A stretch of 13,265 nt of DNA from Desulfobulbaceae bacterium. Its GTDB lineage: Bacteria; Desulfobacterota; Desulfobulbia; Desulfobulbales; SURF-16. Below are positions 1 through 6,951 of this stretch, piece after piece. How positions within the stretch are numbered: the stretch's first letter is position 1; each line of letters starts with the position of its first letter. Both the position numbers and the translations under genes were made by a program. The stretch is taken from NCBI GenBank assembly GCA_023230525.1, contig JALNXE010000111.1, positions 1 through 13,265 of the forward strand, in the 5' to 3' direction. The notes beneath the pieces were generated by a model. The model was not told the origin of the DNA and did not search any database. It was given only the letters and a program-made list of their open reading frames with translations.

Positions 1-1074
1 GAGTAAATTTTTGACAATGGCGTCGCCCATTTCCGCGGTGTTGACCACTTTGTTCGGGTCCACGGCAATGTCGCGGGTGTGGATGCCGGCATCGAGCGTC
101 CGTTCCACCGCCTGGTCAATGGCGCTGGCCGCCTCATCCAGGCCGAAGCTGTAACGGAGCATCATGGCGGCGGACAGGATCTGGGCAATGGGATTGGCGA
201 TGCCTTGGCCTGCAATGTCCGGGGCAGAACCGCCGGCCGGCTCAAACAGGCCGAATTTATCCTTGTTGAGACTGGCCGAGGCGAGCAGGCCCATGGAGCC
301 GGTGAGCATGGCCGATTCGTCGGAGATGATGTCGCCGAACATGTTGTCGCAGAGCAGCACGTCAAACTGGTGGGGATCACGCACCAGCTGCATGGTGGCG
401 TTGTCGATATAGATGTGGTTGAGCGTCACGTCGGGGTATTCCCTGGCGATCTCCTTGACCACCTCCCGCCACAGCACCATGGTGGTCAGCACGTTGGCCT
501 TGTCCACCGAGGTCACCTTTTTGCGGCGCAGCCGGGCGGCATCAAAGGCCATGCGGGTGATGCGTTCGATTTCCGCCCGGGTATAGACCAGGGTGTCCCA
601 GGCCTTTTCCGAGGGGCCGCTGCCTTCCCGGCCCTTGGGCTGGCCGAAGTAGATGCCGCTGGTCAGCTCACGCACGCAGAGCAGGTCAAAGCCGTCCTTG
701 ATGATGTCGGCCCGCAGCGGGCAGGCGCCCACCAATGATTTAAACACCCTGGCTGGCCGGTAGTTGCAGAACAGGTCGAAATGTTTGCGCAGGGGCAGCA
801 GGGCGGCCCGTTCCGGCTGCTGCTCGGGGGGCAGGCTCTCCCATTTGGGGCCGCCCACCGAGCCGAACAGGATGGCATCGCTCTCTTCGCAGGTCTTCAG
901 GGTCTGCGGGGGCAGGGCCTGGCCATGGTTGTCAATGGCGCAGCCGCCCACATCCGCAAAAACATAGTCGAGGGCAAACGAGAATTTTTTCTGGGCCGCG
1001 TCAAGCACCTTGATCGCCTCTTTCATGACCTCCGGGCCGATACCGTCACCGGCGAGAACCGCTATTTTCTTCAT
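1..1074 (-). CDS. leuB: 3-isopropylmalate dehydrogenase, 3' end cut by window edge
   Basis: LeuB oxidatively decarboxylates 3-isopropylmalate to 2-oxoisocaproate with NAD+, the third step of leucine biosynthesis, in the cytoplasm. The 358 visible codons begin MKKIAVLAGDGIGPEV, the typical start of the isocitrate/isopropylmalate dehydrogenase family. Visible family marks are arginines in LRKHFDLFCNYRP (about 95-107), VRELTSGIYFG (134-144, with Tyr142), SVDKANVL (189-196, Lys192), YIDNATMQL (222-230, Asp224) and the signature NMFGDIISDESAMLTGSMG (244-262, Asp248 and Asp252). The family is usually 355-365 residues, so only a few residues and the stop lie outside the window. The ATG at 1074 has an AGGA ribosome-binding motif 7 bases upstream (complement of 1082-1085). 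It is transcribed away from uvrC; other leu genes may lie beyond the left edge but cannot be seen. Confidence 0.96.
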   Translation of the reverse strand, partial: MKKIAVLAGDGIGPEVMKEAIKVLDAAQKKFSFALDYVFADVGGCAIDNHGQALPPQTLKTCEESDAILFGSVGGPKWESLPPEQQPERAALLPLRKHFDLFCNYRPARVFKSLVGACPLRADIIKDGFDLLCVRELTSGIYFGQPKGREGSGPSEKAWDTLVYTRAEIERITRMAFDAARLRRKKVTSVDKANVLTTMVLWREVVKEIAREYPDVTLNHIYIDNATMQLVRDPHQFDVLLCDNMFGDIISDESAMLTGSMGLLASASLNKDKFGLFEPAGGSAPDIAGQGIANPIAQILSAAMMLRYSFGLDEAASAIDQAVERTLDAGIHTRDIAVDPNKVVNTAEMGDAIVKNLL

Positions 1075-1409
1075 GGTGATATCCTGATTTGAAATTTATT
1101 AAAATGAATGAGATTCAGCAAAGCTGTAAACATTACACCCGCATAATATCCGGGGCAACGCTTTCTTATATTTCCGTTTTTTTATATTCCCGGAACCCAT
1201 CCAGCAGCTGCCGGAATGTTTTCGGCTGATACTTCCGGAAGCCCTCTTCATCCACATAGACCAAGTCATAACCAACATCGGGCTGCGCCCGGTTGATATC
1301 CTCGCACCACTGGTCGCAAAGCTCCGAAACTCACTGAATCTACTAGAATGCCGGCCTGAAGGCGAGAAAAAAAATGTGCTCTTCCTGCGCATTATGGTAA
1401 GAAAAGCCC
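1075..1409. other. Divergent leuB/uvrC intergenic region
   Basis: This 335-base gap separates the divergent leuB and uvrC starts and should hold both promoters. I found no convincing -35/-10 pair for either gene. The central part (1166-1330) carries a degenerate coding remnant on the minus strand. An open frame of 107 codons also covers 1099-1422 on the minus strand, but its product is rich in Ser, Arg and Met with no family resemblance, and it runs into the uvrC start. I treat it as chance. The part nearest leuB (1085-1165) is AT-rich with no obvious structure. Confidence 0.6.
1166..1330 (-). pseudogene. Probable remnant of a type III restriction (Res) subunit C-terminus
   Basis: On the minus strand the frame ending at the TAA at 1166-1168 encodes about 54 residues: ELCDQWCEDINRAQPDVGYD, then a stretch containing LVYVDEEGFRKYQPKTFRQL, then a charged tail ending FREYKKTEI. 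This resembles from memory the extreme C-terminus of type III restriction endonuclease R subunits / related DEAD-box helicases, where a WC-x-D/A-x-N segment is followed by a Y-D-F-V-(F/Y)-V-D-x-E-x-F-x-K-Y-x-P-x-(S/T)-F segment. Directly upstream in frame are TGA (1331-1333) and two adjacent TAG codons, and there is no start codon, so it cannot be a working gene. The helicase core and nuclease parts are absent. The natural-protein look is direct; the family assignment is by recall and needs a search. Confidence 0.45.
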
Positions 1410-3245
1410 ATGTCACAGACAAAGGATATTCATCCCATTCTCAGTCCCGATTTCCTGAAAACCATCCCCAACAGCCCCGGCGTGTATCTGATGTACAACC
1501 GCGCCGGCAAGGTGATCTATGCGGGCAAGGCCCTGGATCTGCGCAAGCGGCTGGCCTCCTATGCCCGGGTGCAGGGGGCGGCCCATGCGAAAACCGCGGT
1601 CATGGTCAGCCGTATTGCCCGGGTGGAGACCATTCTCACCCGCACGGAAAAGGAGGCGTTCATCCTGGAGGCCTCGCTGATCAAAGAGCATCGGCCCAAG
1701 TACAATGTCATTCTGCGCGACGACAAGAATTACCCGCTGATCAAGGTGACGGTTAACGAAACCTGGCCCCGGGTCATGATGACCCGGCGCAAGATGAAGG
1801 ATAAGTCCCGCTACTTCGGGCCGTTCAGCTCAAGTACGGCCATGTGGTCCACCATCCGCCTGCTGCAGTCCCTGTTCCCCCTGCGGCGCTGCAAGGGGGC
1901 TGAGCTGGAAAAAAGGTCACGGCCCTGCCTCAATTTCCAGATGAAAAAATGCCTGGCCCCCTGCATGGGCAAGGTGGATGCAGATCTCTATCAGGAAATG
2001 GTGCGGGATGTGCTGCTGGTTCTTGAGGGCAGAAACCGGGAGCTCAGCCACAAGCTCAAGGAGAAAATGGCCCTGGCCGTTTCCCGCCTGCAGTTTGAGG
2101 AGGCGGCCCTGTACCGGGACCAGCTGCGGGCCCTTACGGAGACCCTGGAAAAACAGGTGGTGGCCGGGGAAGACGCCCTTGAGCTTGACGTGTTCGGTAT
2201 GGTGCGGCAAGGCCAGTCCGTGGCCATCTCCGTCATCACCGTCCGCCATGGCCGGGTGCTGGGGCAGCAGGTATTTTTTCTGGCCGAGCCGGTAGGGGAA
2301 GACAGCGAGGTGCTGGCGGAAAGCGTCAAGCGCTACTATGAGGAGGCGAATTTTATCCCCAGGGAACTGCTGTTTCCCTTGCTGCCCGATGATCATCAGC
2401 TGCTCGGCGAATGGCTTACCGAAAGAAAAAAACAGCAGGTGGCATTCAAGGTGCCGGTGCGCGGCGACAAGACCCGGTTGATCGGCATGGCCCAGGCCAA
2501 TGCCCGGCAGGTTTTCAGCGAACGGGATGCAAAGGAAAAGAGCTGGGATGTCCTGGCCGCTGCCCTGGTGGAAACCCTGCATCTGCAGCGCCGGCCGGAG
2601 CGGATCGAATGCCTGGATATCTCCAATATCAGCGGCCAGCAGGCGGTGGGCTCCCTGGTCTGCTTTGAAAAAGGGGAAAAGTCGGGCAAACGCTACCGTC
2701 ATTTCAAGATCAGGACGGTGCCCGGACCGGATGATTACCGGATGATGGCCGAGGTGCTGGAGCGAAGATTCACGCGGGGTGTTGCCGAGGATGACCTGCC
2801 TGACCTGCTGCTGCTTGACGGCGGCAAGGGGCAGCTGCATGTCGCGGTTGATCTGGCCAGGCGCTTTAACCTGGAGGACAGGATAGAGCTGGCGGGTATT
2901 GCCAAGGAAAAAGGCCAGGAGGGTGAAAAGCTTTACCGGCCGGGCCGCAAGAATCCCATTCTGCTGCCCCGCCATTCCCCCTTGCTGCTCTTGCTCATGC
3001 GCATCAGGGACGAATCCCACCGCTACGGCATCACCTTCCACCGGAAATTACGCCATAAATCGGCCTTTGCTTCGGAGATCGACAACATTCCCGGGGTCGG
3101 TCCAGAGCGAAAAAAGAAATTGCTGCAGGTGTTCGGCAGCCTGACAAAGCTGAAGAATGCCTCAGCTGCCGAACTTGCCGCGGTTCCGGGAATCGGCCCT
3201 GAGCTGGCCGAAACGATTGCCCGTTTTTTCAAAGGGGAGGGATAA
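1410..3245 (+). CDS. uvrC: UvrABC excinuclease subunit C
   Basis: UvrC is recruited by UvrB at a DNA lesion and makes the 3' and 5' incisions of nucleotide excision repair. The 611-residue product has the full family layout: an N-terminal GIY-YIG nuclease (about 20-100, GVYLMY and VIYAGKA), a UVR helix pair that binds UvrB (about 210-245), an RNase H-like second nuclease with Asp403 (CLDISNISG), Asp470 (LLLDGGKGQ) and His537 (RDESHRYG), and a C-terminal tandem helix-hairpin-helix (about 555-605, IPGVGPERKKK and VPGIGPELA). Cys161, Cys173, Cys181 and Cys185 have 12-8-4 spacing, matching the quartet known to hold a [4Fe-4S] cluster in E. coli UvrC. The ATG at 1410 gives the standard N-terminus but has only a weak upstream purine run (GGTAAG). 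The neighbours do not suggest an operon. Confidence 0.97.
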   Translation: MSQTKDIHPILSPDFLKTIPNSPGVYLMYNRAGKVIYAGKALDLRKRLASYARVQGAAHAKTAVMVSRIARVETILTRTEKEAFILEASLIKEHRPKYNVILRDDKNYPLIKVTVNETWPRVMMTRRKMKDKSRYFGPFSSSTAMWSTIRLLQSLFPLRRCKGAELEKRSRPCLNFQMKKCLAPCMGKVDADLYQEMVRDVLLVLEGRNRELSHKLKEKMALAVSRLQFEEAALYRDQLRALTETLEKQVVAGEDALELDVFGMVRQGQSVAISVITVRHGRVLGQQVFFLAEPVGEDSEVLAESVKRYYEEANFIPRELLFPLLPDDHQLLGEWLTERKKQQVAFKVPVRGDKTRLIGMAQANARQVFSERDAKEKSWDVLAAALVETLHLQRRPERIECLDISNISGQQAVGSLVCFEKGEKSGKRYRHFKIRTVPGPDDYRMMAEVLERRFTRGVAEDDLPDLLLLDGGKGQLHVAVDLARRFNLEDRIELAGIAKEKGQEGEKLYRPGRKNPILLPRHSPLLLLLMRIRDESHRYGITFHRKLRHKSAFASEIDNIPGVGPERKKKLLQVFGSLTKLKNASAAELAAVPGIGPELAETIARFFKGEG

Positions 3246-3509
3246 GCCGCCCGGCCATATATTTGTTGCTTTTTGTGGGGCGAATCACTATGTTTGTTTC
3301 GTCTGCCTGATAACCCGTTGTAAAAAAAACATGGCCGGAGAAATGCGCCCCAACGGTACTCTTTTCAGTACCCTCTTGAGGGGTATAATGAGCCGTAACG
3401 AAATTGCAAAAATGGCCATGTTATTTCGTAACGGCTCCTAAGCTCCTGTGATGTGTCTTCGTCTATGAATCACAATCATATTGTTACCATATGAAAGGGA
3501 ATTTGAACT
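3246..3509. other. uvrC-nifU intergenic region
   Basis: This 264-base gap holds a palindromic repeat (3382-3442), a partial relative of it (3311-3332, TAACCCGTTGTAAAAAAAAC) and two further inverted repeats: GGTACT/AGTACC (3355-3360 with 3367-3372, 6-base loop), and TGTGAT/ATCACA (3447-3452 with 3469-3474, 16-base spacer). No T-tract follows any hairpin, so I cannot assign an intrinsic terminator for uvrC. TATAAT occurs at 3384-3389 inside the repeat, without a credible -35 partner. Confidence 0.6.
3382..3442. repeat. Palindromic intergenic repeat, copy 1
   Basis: The arms GAGCCGTAACGAAAT (3390-3404) and ATTTCGTAACGGCTC (3423-3437) are complementary at 14 of 15 positions, with one central A-A mismatch and an 18-base spacer. 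The repeat matches copy 2 (6720-6781) through both arms and the flanks: both copies begin GG(T/C)ATAA and end CCTAAG. The outer stem pair differs between the copies but stays paired (GAG/CTC here, GGG/CCC in copy 2). Confidence 0.8.
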
Positions 3510-4352
3510 ATGTGGGAATATACCGATAAAGTCAAAGAACACTTCTTAAACCCGAGAAATGTAGGTGAAATCGAAAATCCGGACGGGATCGGCGAAGTCG
3601 GTTCCCTGTCCTGCGGCGATGCCTTGAAACTCACCTTCAAACTTGATGAGGCGAAACAAAAAATTATTGATGCCAAGTTCAAGACCTTTGGCTGTGCCAG
3701 TGCCATTGCCTCATCCTCCGCGCTGACGGAGATGATTAAGGGACTCAGCCTGGAAGAGGCCGCCAAGATCACCAATGAGGATATCGCCGACTATCTCGGC
3801 AGCCTGCCCAAGGAGAAGATGCACTGTTCCGTCATGGGCCGCGAGGCCCTGGAGTCAGCCATCGCCAATTACCGCGGGGTGGCCTTGCCCATGGCGGAAG
3901 GGGAGCTTGTCTGCGAATGCTTTGGCGTGACTGATCTGGAAATCAAACGGGCCATTGAGGAGAGCAATCTGCGCACGGTGGAGGAGGTGACCAACTTCAC
4001 CAAGGCCGGCGGCGGCTGCGGCAAATGCGTGGACCGCATCCAGGAGCTGATCAACGAGGTGCGAAAGACCGGCAAGCCGAAGATCATTCCCATGACCGGG
4101 CCCAAGCGGCTGACCAATATCCAGAAGATCAAGATGATCGAGGATGTCTTTGAACGGGAGGTGCGGCCGACCCTGAAAAAGGATGGCGGGGATGTGGAGT
4201 TGCTCGATGTGGATGGTGATTATGTCATTGTTTCGCTGCGGGGCTCCTGCGCCAGTTGTTCCAAATCCCAGACGACCTTGAAGGAATATATCGAGAAAAA
4301 ACTCAGGGAGCAGGTGCTTGACACCTTGATAGTTGAGGAGAGCAAGATATGA
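3510..4352 (+). CDS. nifU: NifU, three-domain Fe-S cluster scaffold protein
   Basis: NifU assembles Fe-S clusters from sulfur released by NifS and passes them to client enzymes. The 280 residues contain all three classic modules. The first is an IscU-like scaffold (about 1-125) with Cys35 in SCGDALKL, Cys62 in FGCASA and Cys106 in MHCSV, plus the conserved Asp37. The second is a BFD-like [2Fe-2S] domain (about 132-182) with Cys135, Cys137, Cys170 and Cys173. The third is a C-terminal Nfu domain (about 205-280) with the CASC pair, Cys247 and Cys250. The ATG at 3510 has AAGGGA at 3495-3500, 9 bases upstream. It overlaps nifS by 4 bases (ATGA), so the two are probably translationally coupled. 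No nitrogenase genes are visible, so a general Fe-S role, as in many anaerobes without an isc operon, is the likelier function. Confidence 0.95.
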   Translation: MWEYTDKVKEHFLNPRNVGEIENPDGIGEVGSLSCGDALKLTFKLDEAKQKIIDAKFKTFGCASAIASSSALTEMIKGLSLEEAAKITNEDIADYLGSLPKEKMHCSVMGREALESAIANYRGVALPMAEGELVCECFGVTDLEIKRAIEESNLRTVEEVTNFTKAGGGCGKCVDRIQELINEVRKTGKPKIIPMTGPKRLTNIQKIKMIEDVFEREVRPTLKKDGGDVELLDVDGDYVIVSLRGSCASCSKSQTTLKEYIEKKLREQVLDTLIVEESKI

Positions 4353-5530
4353 GCGCAACGGACGGAATCATCTACATGGATAACAATGCAACCACCATGG
4401 TTGCCCCTGAGGTCCTGGAGGCCATGCTGCCCTATTTTTCGCAACTGTACGGCAATCCGTCCAGCATGCATACCTTCGGCGGGCAGGTCGGCAGGGCAGT
4501 GCGGACTGCCAGGGGGCAGATTGCCGAACTGATCAATGCGGAGCCCGAAGAGATCATCTTTACCAGCTGCGGCACGGAAAGCGATTCCACGGCAATCCTT
4601 GCCGCGCTCCAGGCCCAGCCGGAGAAAAGGCACATCGTCACCACCAGGGTCGAGCACCCGGCCGTAAAAAACCTGTGCCGGGGCCTTGATTCCCTCACCG
4701 GCCATAAGCACCGGATTACCGAACTGCCGGTGGAGAGTGACGGCACCCTTGATCTGCAGCGCTATGAAGACAGCCTGAGCGATGAAACGTCCATTGTCAG
4801 CGTCATGTGGGCCAATAATGAAACCGGGGTGATTTTCCCCATTGAAGAAATGGCCAAGATCGCCAAAAACAGGGGAATTCTCTTTCATACCGATGCCGTC
4901 CAGGCGGTGGGCAAAATCCCCATTGATCTGTCCACGGTGCCGGTTGATTTTCTCTCCATGTCAGGCCATAAACTGCATGCCCCCAAGGGCATAGGGGTGC
5001 TTTATGTCCGGAAGAGAACGCCTTTTGTGCCGTTTCTGATCGGCGGCCACCAGGAGCATGGCCGCCGGGGCGGCACGGAAAATGTCGCCTCTCTCATCGG
5101 CCTGGGCAAGGCCTGTGAACTGTCCGCCCGCCATATTGTCAAAGAAAACACCACGGTCAGGGCCCTGCGCGACAAGCTGGAAAAAGGGCTGCTGGAAAAA
5201 ATTCCCAATGCTTTGCTCAACGGCCACAAAACCCAGCGTCTGCCCAATACCGCCAATGTCAGTTTCGAATATGTGGAAGGGGAGGCGATCCTGCTGCATA
5301 TGGACCGGTTCGGCATCTGCGCCTCGTCCGGGTCTGCCTGCACCTCCGGCTCCCTGGAGCCGTCCCATGTACTGCGCGCCATGGGGGTGCCGTTCACCGC
5401 GGCCCACGGTTCGATCCGTTACAGCCTCAGTGTCTATAACAACGAGGACGAGGTGGATTTCGTGCTGGATAAGATGCCGGGCATTATCGCCAACCTGCGG
5501 CAGATGTCTCCTTTCTGGCAGAACAAATGA
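4349..5530 (+). CDS. nifS: Cysteine desulfurase NifS/IscS family
   Basis: This pyridoxal-phosphate enzyme takes sulfur from L-cysteine, forms a persulfide on an active-site cysteine and gives it to the NifU scaffold encoded just upstream. The 393-residue product starts with the family hallmark YMDNNATT. It shows His103 (VEHPAVK), the cofactor-binding HTDAVQ segment (180-185), the Schiff-base Lys208 in SMSGHKLHAPKG and the catalytic Cys331 in SGSACTSGSLEPSHVL. The long SACTSG...EPSHVL active-site loop places it in group I (NifS/IscS) rather than group II (SufS). The start overlaps the nifU stop by 4 bases and has GAGGAG at 4335-4340, 8 bases upstream. The name nifS rather than iscS follows from pairing with a full-length NifU. 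Confidence 0.95.
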   Translation: MSATDGIIYMDNNATTMVAPEVLEAMLPYFSQLYGNPSSMHTFGGQVGRAVRTARGQIAELINAEPEEIIFTSCGTESDSTAILAALQAQPEKRHIVTTRVEHPAVKNLCRGLDSLTGHKHRITELPVESDGTLDLQRYEDSLSDETSIVSVMWANNETGVIFPIEEMAKIAKNRGILFHTDAVQAVGKIPIDLSTVPVDFLSMSGHKLHAPKGIGVLYVRKRTPFVPFLIGGHQEHGRRGGTENVASLIGLGKACELSARHIVKENTTVRALRDKLEKGLLEKIPNALLNGHKTQRLPNTANVSFEYVEGEAILLHMDRFGICASSGSACTSGSLEPSHVLRAMGVPFTAAHGSIRYSLSVYNNEDEVDFVLDKMPGIIANLRQMSPFWQNK

Positions 5531-5549
5531 ATTGATGCATTGGTAAAAA
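5531..5549 (+). repeat. Direct repeat, left copy
   Basis: ATTGATGCATTGGTAAAAA begins right after the nifS stop and recurs at 5671-5689 with a single A/G change. The two copies frame a 121-base segment containing an inverted repeat. Confidence 0.85.
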
Positions 5550-5559
5550 CTGAAAATTA

Positions 5560-5640
5560 ACCGCAGAGAGCACAAAGTCCAGAGAGATAACTTGCTGAAA
5601 ATGAAAATATTTTCTCTGTGATCTCGGTGTGCTCTGTGGT
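5560..5640. repeat. Imperfect inverted repeat of the CCGCAGAGA...CTCTGTGGT type
   Basis: The left arm starts at 5560 with ACCGCAGAGAGCACAAAG and ends near 5587; the right arm, 5613-5640, ends GTGTGCTCTGTGGT. The arms are complementary with several mismatches and small gaps, separated by an AT-rich spacer of about 25 bases. From general knowledge, CCGCAGAG-type inverted repeats recur in intergenic DNA of many environmental Desulfobacterota and relatives; their function is not known to me. No transposase is encoded, and there is no T-tract to suggest a terminator. Confidence 0.65.
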
Positions 5641-5670
5641 GAAAACAGACTTGATGCGAGTTCATCAATC

Positions 5671-5689
5671 ATTGATGCGTTGGTAAAAA
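5671..5689 (+). repeat. Direct repeat, right copy
   Basis: ATTGATGCGTTGGTAAAAA matches 5531-5549 at 18 of 19 positions. A short hairpin (TTGATG at 5651-5656 with CATCAA at 5663-5668) lies just to its left and shares the TTGATG core. Confidence 0.85.
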
Positions 5690-5710
5690 AGTATATTTCA
5701 CGCCCCAATA

Positions 5711-5717
5711 AAAGGTG
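5711..5717 (+). promoter_or_regulatory. Ribosome binding site deciding the thyX start
   Basis: AAAGGTG lies 9 bases before the ATG at 5727. An upstream in-frame GTG (5715-5717) is part of this motif and so cannot be served by it, which favours the ATG. Confidence 0.6.
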
Positions 5718-5726
5718 TTAGCAGCC

Positions 5727-6680
5727 ATGAAAGTCATTCCTCCCTCCTATGAAATCCTCACGGATCTCGACCGGCAAAGCCTGGCCGTGCGCATTGAGGC
5801 CTGTGGCCGTCTCTGTTATAAAAGCGAAGATAAGATCAGTGCCGATTCCGCCCCTCCTTTTATCCGCAGGATTTTAAAGCATGGTCATAACTCTGTGGCG
5901 GAAATGGCCGTTCTGACGTTAAAAATAGATATTGACCGTGAGTCGCATATAGTCCAGCTTTTTTCCGTGCTGCCCAAATTCCTGCAGATTGACCGGCTGG
6001 AAAAAAAGGCCCTGCTGGTCAGCGGTTCGGTCCGCGCCTTCCGTGAGCTTTTCCAGAGCCACGGCAACCTCAAGATCGTCAAGGGTATCACCCATTATCT
6101 GGCGGAAAGGCATCCGCTCTTTTTTGAAGATATTCTGCCGAAAAGGGGCTTGCTCCTGCAGGAAGGGGTGCTGGTGGAAAAACTGCCCCTGGCCGAGGTC
6201 GATGCCCTGTCAAGCGATCTGCTGGCCAAGCATCGCTATATTGCGGTAAGATTTATCGTTAATCGGGCCGTCACCCATGAAATGGTAAGGCATCGGCCCT
6301 GCAGCTTTCTCCAGGAGAGCCAGCGTTACTGCCGTTACAGCGACAGCAAATTCGGCAGCCAGGTGACATTCATCAAGCCTCTTTTCTACGAGGAAGGCAG
6401 CGCGGAGTATCAACTCTGGGAAACCGCCATGCTGGAGACCGAAAGACTTTATGTCAAGCTGCTGGAAACCTCAACCCCCCAGGCCGCCAGAACCGTGCTG
6501 CCCAATTCCTGTAAAACCGAATTGATCGTCTATGGGAATTTTCTCCAATGGCTCCATATGTTCAAGCTGCGTACTTCCATGGGCGCCGATCCCTCCATGC
6601 GGGAAGTGATGATCCCCCTGCTGGAAGATTTCAAGATTCTCTTTCCTTCTGTTTTTGCGTACTTGACTCCTGAAAAATAA
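5727..6680 (+). CDS. thyX: Flavin-dependent thymidylate synthase, long form
   Basis: ThyX makes dTMP from dUMP using methylene-THF as carbon donor and FAD/NADPH as reductant. The 317-residue product contains the ThyX motif RHRx7S at 188-198 (RHRPCSFLQES) followed by QRYCRYS. Its C-terminal half has PQAARTVLPNS (251-261) and FKLRTSMGADPSMRE (279-293), where Arg282 fits the dUMP-binding arginine. The N-terminus (MKVIPPSYEILT, then ACGRLCYKSEDKI) resembles a ThyX subgroup common in Firmicutes and phages. Two things are odd. About 95 residues (roughly 72-168, including VSGSVRAFREL) separate the N-terminal strand from the RHR segment, where short ThyX proteins have almost none. Also, the expected SVxEH histidine reads SVAEM (Met60), and Asp288 lies where many relatives have His. 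It could use dUMP inefficiently or act on a variant substrate. Methylene-THF links it to FolD nearby. Confidence 0.85.
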   Translation: MKVIPPSYEILTDLDRQSLAVRIEACGRLCYKSEDKISADSAPPFIRRILKHGHNSVAEMAVLTLKIDIDRESHIVQLFSVLPKFLQIDRLEKKALLVSGSVRAFRELFQSHGNLKIVKGITHYLAERHPLFFEDILPKRGLLLQEGVLVEKLPLAEVDALSSDLLAKHRYIAVRFIVNRAVTHEMVRHRPCSFLQESQRYCRYSDSKFGSQVTFIKPLFYEEGSAEYQLWETAMLETERLYVKLLETSTPQAARTVLPNSCKTELIVYGNFLQWLHMFKLRTSMGADPSMREVMIPLLEDFKILFPSVFAYLTPEK

Positions 6681-6719
6681 GCCGTTGTTCAAGAATAACT
6701 GCTACATTGAAATGCAGGC

Positions 6720-6781
6720 GGCATAAGGGGCCGTAACGAAATAGCCGCAAAGGGAATGTTTATTTCTTAACGGCCCCTAAG
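6720..6781. repeat. Palindromic intergenic repeat, copy 2
   Basis: The arms GGGGCCGTAACGAAATA (6727-6743) and TATTTCTTAACGGCCCC (6761-6777) are complementary at 15 of 17 positions around a 17-base spacer. The left arm shares CCGTAACGAAAT with copy 1. The spacer differs, but AATGTT before the right arm matches ATGTT of copy 1. No T-run follows, so it is not a standard intrinsic terminator. Confidence 0.8.
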
Positions 6782-6898
6782 TAGATTTGCCGATTGTTTT
6801 CAGTAAAAGAATAGAGTATTGACAATTGTTTCCAGCCGGCAGCAGGGGAGACGTGCGTCCAAAAATTGCCATAATTGCCAAATATTCAGAGCTTTTAG

Positions 6899-6945
6899 CT
6901 AAGCCGTTGTAAAAAACAACATGTTATTTCGGAACGGCTCCTAAA
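6899..6945. repeat. Palindromic intergenic repeat, copy 3 (partial or rearranged)
   Basis: The right half, ATGTTATTTCGGAACGGCTC followed by CTAA (6921-6944), differs from copy 1 (3418-3441) at one base. The left arm is shortened to AGCCGTT (6902-6908), pairing with AACGGCT (6933-6939). A small internal hairpin, GTTGT/ACAAC (6906-6910 with 6916-6920), can form instead. Its left end resembles 3311-3332 and 6678-6690. Confidence 0.6.
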
Positions 6946-6951
6946 TTCGTT

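Noticed and set aside
79..738. A 219-codon open frame on the plus strand
   Set aside because: It is antisense to leuB, whose catalytic residues are all readable on the other strand.
1099..1422. A 107-codon minus-strand frame between leuB and uvrC
   Set aside because: Its composition is atypical and it overlaps the uvrC start. The more protein-like sequence in this stretch is in a different frame (1166-1330).
1917..3041. A 374-codon open frame on the minus strand
   Set aside because: It lies wholly opposite uvrC, whose reading frame is certain. The translation is rich in His, Gln, Gly and Leu with no recognizable motif, as expected for the antisense of a GC-rich gene.
3447..3474. TGTGAT...ATCACA as a CRP-type operator before nifU
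   Set aside because: A CRP site has TGTGA and TCACA six bases apart; here the spacer is 16 bases, so the match is probably chance or a weak hairpin.
5531..5689. CRISPR array
   Set aside because: There are only two direct-repeat copies, 140 bases apart, around an inverted repeat, with no regular spacers or cas genes.
6727..6777. Palindrome copy 2 as the thyX terminator
   Set aside because: The stem is strong but is not followed by a T-run, and a relative of it occurs in another gap, so it is better described as a dispersed repeat.
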